From positions 10,811 through 18,983 of the forward strand of contig FR893252.1 in the NCBI GenBank assembly GCA_000436035.1: a stretch of 8,173 nt of DNA, in the 5' to 3' direction. Under the pieces are notes generated by a model. It was given only the letters and a program-made list of their open reading frames with translations. It was not told the DNA's origin and did no database searches. The stretch's first letter is position 1, and the number at the start of each line of letters is the position of its first letter. The position numbers and the translations under genes were made by a program. The stretch is from Prevotella sp. CAG:732. Its GTDB lineage: Bacteria > Bacteroidota > Bacteroidia > Bacteroidales > Bacteroidaceae. Of the stretch, positions 6,581-8,173 are shown piece by piece.

Positions 6581-6922
6581 ATGGAATGCATAATTAGTAT
6601 TTCTCAAACTTTTCTATTAGATGTAAAACGGCTGAGGAAGAAATACAAGTCTATTATTTCCGACCTAGATAAGTTCAAGGAAGAAATTTCTGCCAATCCC
6701 TTTATCGGTTCTGACCTAGGAAAAGGATTAAGAAAGATAAGAATGGGCATAGCTTCCAAAGGCAAAGGAAAGCGAGGCGGCGCTCGTATTATCACTTATA
6801 ATGTGATAAAGATAGAAAACACCATTCATATTATCCTACTAACGATGTATGACAAATCCGAGCAGGAGAATATATCAGATAGCGAACTACTATATTTAAT
6901 GGAAGTAAACCATCTAAAATAG
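6581..6922 (+). CDS. RelE/ParE family toxin
   Basis: This 113-residue cytoplasmic protein fits the RelE/ParE fold: an N-terminal strand and helical hairpin (FLLDVKRLRKKYKSIISDL, about 11-29), GLRKIRMGIASKGKGKRGG (49-67), then strands GARIITYNVI (67-76) and IHIILLTMYDKSEQENIS (82-99). The Lys/Arg cluster at 60-69 with Tyr73, and the YDKSEQENI block, resemble RelE/HigB-type toxins that cut mRNA on the ribosome (family knowledge). A ParE-like gyrase target cannot be excluded from sequence alone. It starts 1 bp after the antitoxin stop, so the pair is coupled. All core elements appear intact, so it is probably functional. Confidence 0.85.
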   Translation: MECIISISQTFLLDVKRLRKKYKSIISDLDKFKEEISANPFIGSDLGKGLRKIRMGIASKGKGKRGGARIITYNVIKIENTIHIILLTMYDKSEQENISDSELLYLMEVNHLK

Positions 6923-6924
6923 TA

Positions 6925-7021
6925 GTTCTTCAAGATAAATAAATTGTCTAACAATTAAATAAGAACAAAAACAAGAAACAGAAAGTATTTGATAAATAAC
7001 ATATTAGAGTAATTTAATTAC
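6925..7021. repeat. AT-rich spacer with three small inverted repeats
   Basis: GTTCTT (6925-6930) and AAGAAC (6961-6966) enclose the palindrome AATTGT-CTA-ACAATT (6942-6956). Further on, GTAATT-T-AATTAC (7009-7021) forms a 13-bp palindrome 21 bp before the structured segment. They could be a weak transcript end for the toxin gene and a regulator site. A TTTG at 6988-6991 with TAATTTAA at 7010-7017 is only a weak promoter candidate. Confidence 0.35.
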
Positions 7022-7041
7022 GCGTTTACTATTTATTCGGA

Positions 7042-7280
7042 ACATCCTTGAAATTTGGCGATAGATAAGATGTATTACAGAAAAGAATAGGTTCTAAACG
7101 CCCATGCTATAGCGTGGGCGGAACTTATCTCTGTAATACGGGCCACGCCAAATGCCTAAGGATGTAGATAAGGGAAGCTCACGCTTCTTTTATACCTCAT
7201 CCCCAGGCATTTGTTCGTTGATAGGCACGCTGCTCCTCACCATTGAATGAGGAACTTCCTCTGCCCCACTGCCCGTTTTT
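7042..7280 (+). ncRNA. Candidate structured RNA or long structured leader upstream of mod
   Basis: The segment folds into nested helices. The outer helix pairs 7042-7049 (ACATCCTT) with 7158-7165, and the second pairs 7053-7060 (ATTTGGCG) with 7146-7153. The third pairs 7071-7081 with 7130-7140. Then 7087-7094 pairs with 7121-7128, and the tip 7099-7107 (CGCCCATGC) pairs with 7112-7120 around TATA. A separate 11-bp hairpin spans 7168-7193 with a TCAC loop. A third domain has TCCTCA (7234-7239)/TGAGGA (7248-7253). GCCCG with five Ts at 7271-7280 may be the 3' end. The segment has no credible reading frame and is GC-richer than its AT-rich flanks. I do not recognise it as a known riboswitch, 6S, SRP, RNase P or tmRNA. 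Orientation is inferred from the T-run and from mod downstream. An alternative reading is a small non-coding mobile element. Confidence 0.6.
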
Positions 7281-7292
7281 CTCTGAAATAAG

Positions 7293-7317
7293 ATAGTTCT
7301 ACGCTCTAACAAACTAT
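7293..7317 (+). promoter_or_regulatory. Small inverted repeat in the mod leader
   Basis: ATAGTT (7293-7298) and AACTAT (7312-7317) are inverted copies around a 13-nt loop, ending 9 bp before the mod ATG. It could affect translation start or bind a regulator. No clear TAnnTTTG promoter lies between 7281 and 7326, so mod may be read from a promoter upstream of the structured segment. Confidence 0.3.
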
Positions 7318-7326
7318 AGCTAAAAA

Positions 7327-8173
7327 ATGCCGACACTTAATTGGATTGGTAAAGATAAAGTGGTATCTCATCACAATGAGGTGCCATTCCATGTCTTGGA
7401 CCATAAATATGGTTATACCGCAGAAAGCGGACAGACCCAAGAAGAAACTCATAGTGGCAACATGATTATCCATGGTGATAACTTGTTGGCACTCAAATCC
7501 CTCATGCCTAAGTATGAGGGTAGAATCAAGTGTATCTACATCGACCCTCCTTACAATACTGGTAATGAAAACTGGGTATATAACGACAATGTCAACGATC
7601 CACATATCAAGAAATGGTTAGGAGAAGTTGTTGGCAAAGAAGGAGAAGACCTCAGCCGCCATGACAAGTGGCTCTGCATGATGTACCCAAGACTCGTTTT
7701 GATGAAGAAACTTTTGAGCGTAGATGGAGCTCTTATTGTAAGTGTTGGATTCCATGAACTAAACTCACTCGTTCTAGCACTCAAAGAAATTTTTGCAACA
7801 AAGCAAATAGTTACTATAACGGTGCAAACATCTGGCGGGAAACCATCTGCAGGTTTCAATTATCAACATGAATATTTAGTTTTTGTTGTAAATAAAGATT
7901 TTACACCTTTAATCATTGATTTCTGTGGGGGTAATAACCGTTCAGCGTTTGAAGGCATGACACTTAGTACATTCAACAAAGACCAACGTCCAAACCAAAC
8001 GTACCCTATTTTCGTTGATTCTAAAACAGGAAAATACAAAGGAAACGGCAAATCTCTTTCTGAACTAAGAGAAGAAGGAGCGAATGAAGAAACCATAAGT
8101 AATTACGCTTATAACTATTCCATCGCCCCTGCAGGATGCGTTGCCATTTGGCCTATTACAAGCAAAGGGAAAG
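7327..8173 (+). CDS. mod: Type III-like site-specific DNA methyltransferase, Mod subunit (3' truncated)
   Basis: The frame opens at ATG 7327 after an A-rich leader and stays open to the right edge, giving 282 codons. The product would methylate adenine in a short non-palindromic site, and as a type III Mod would also direct a Res helicase-nuclease encoded beyond the window (inference). The N-terminus (MPTLNWIGKDKVV), IIHGDNLLALKSLMP (47-61), the catalytic motif IV IDPPYNTGN (72-80, DPPY at 7543-7554) and the block SRHDKWLCMMYPRL are typical of this beta-class group. Further on, QRPNQTYPIFVD matches the RPNxxYPI block of the family. Between these the usual ISIDDNE-like stretch reads VSVGFHELNS, and about residues 140-220 look diverged and AT-rich, as in the target-recognition region. 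The S-adenosylmethionine-binding motif I and the stop codon are outside the window. Confidence 0.88.
   Translation, partial: MPTLNWIGKDKVVSHHNEVPFHVLDHKYGYTAESGQTQEETHSGNMIIHGDNLLALKSLMPKYEGRIKCIYIDPPYNTGNENWVYNDNVNDPHIKKWLGEVVGKEGEDLSRHDKWLCMMYPRLVLMKKLLSVDGALIVSVGFHELNSLVLALKEIFATKQIVTITVQTSGGKPSAGFNYQHEYLVFVVNKDFTPLIIDFCGGNNRSAFEGMTLSTFNKDQRPNQTYPIFVDSKTGKYKGNGKSLSELREEGANEETISNYAYNYSIAPAGCVAIWPITSKGK

Noticed and set aside
7042..7165. tRNA, tmRNA, 6S, SRP or RNase P RNA
   Set aside because: None of the hallmark loops or conserved boxes of those RNAs is present; the layout is a chain of nested helices unlike a cloverleaf.
7042..7280. Retron or diversity-generating element RNA
   Set aside because: No reverse transcriptase gene or template/variable repeat pair is visible in the window.
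7306..7605. Minus-strand frame at the start of mod
   Set aside because: It is antisense to the conserved HGDN and DPPY motifs of the methyltransferase.

Overview
The window looks like a Bacteroidetes chromosome, most likely Prevotella/Segatella (inference). The reasons are three promoters of the Bacteroidetes type (TTTG or TTG, about 20 bp, TAnnTTTG), A-rich leaders mostly without Shine-Dalgarno sequences, and protein types common in that group (AAA-ATPase-like/PD-(D/E)XK protein, lipoprotein ABC fusion, M18 aminopeptidase). No phage structural gene, insertion sequence transposase, rRNA, tRNA or CRISPR array is visible.

Layout. Positions 2-1330 hold the 3' part of an AAA-ATPase-like protein with a C-terminal PD-(D/E)XK nuclease domain; its start and Walker A lie outside the window. 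Converging on it is a two-gene minus-strand operon (3687 to 1397) for polar amino acid uptake. It encodes a lipoprotein that fuses a binding domain to the permease, then a GlnQ-type ATPase that overlaps it by 4 bp (ATGA). In the fusion, the two halves of the binding domain appear in swapped order. A short intergenic region carries back-to-back promoters for this operon and for an M18 aminopeptidase (3926-5278). The spacer after the aminopeptidase is packed with inverted repeats, including a perfect 23-bp pair that competes with a terminator hairpin. A small secreted basic protein of unknown function follows (5531-6064), then two adjacent hairpins.

From about 6180 to the right edge the sequence becomes AT-rich and defence-like. 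A strong promoter, a near-palindromic site and an unusual GGAGG ribosome binding site lead into a two-gene toxin-antitoxin operon whose toxin is RelE/ParE-like. A 404-bp gap then contains a strongly structured segment (about 7042-7280). It has nested long helices, a pseudoknot-like pairing and a terminal T-run, and ends 46 bp before the start of a type III-like DNA methyltransferase (mod), which runs off the right edge.

The left part is ordinary metabolism: import of amino acids by the ABC system and release of acidic amino acids from peptides by the aminopeptidase. The right part looks like an accessory module of toxin-antitoxin, structured RNA and restriction-modification. The best candidates for something undescribed are the structured RNA before mod and the permuted binding protein-permease fusion.
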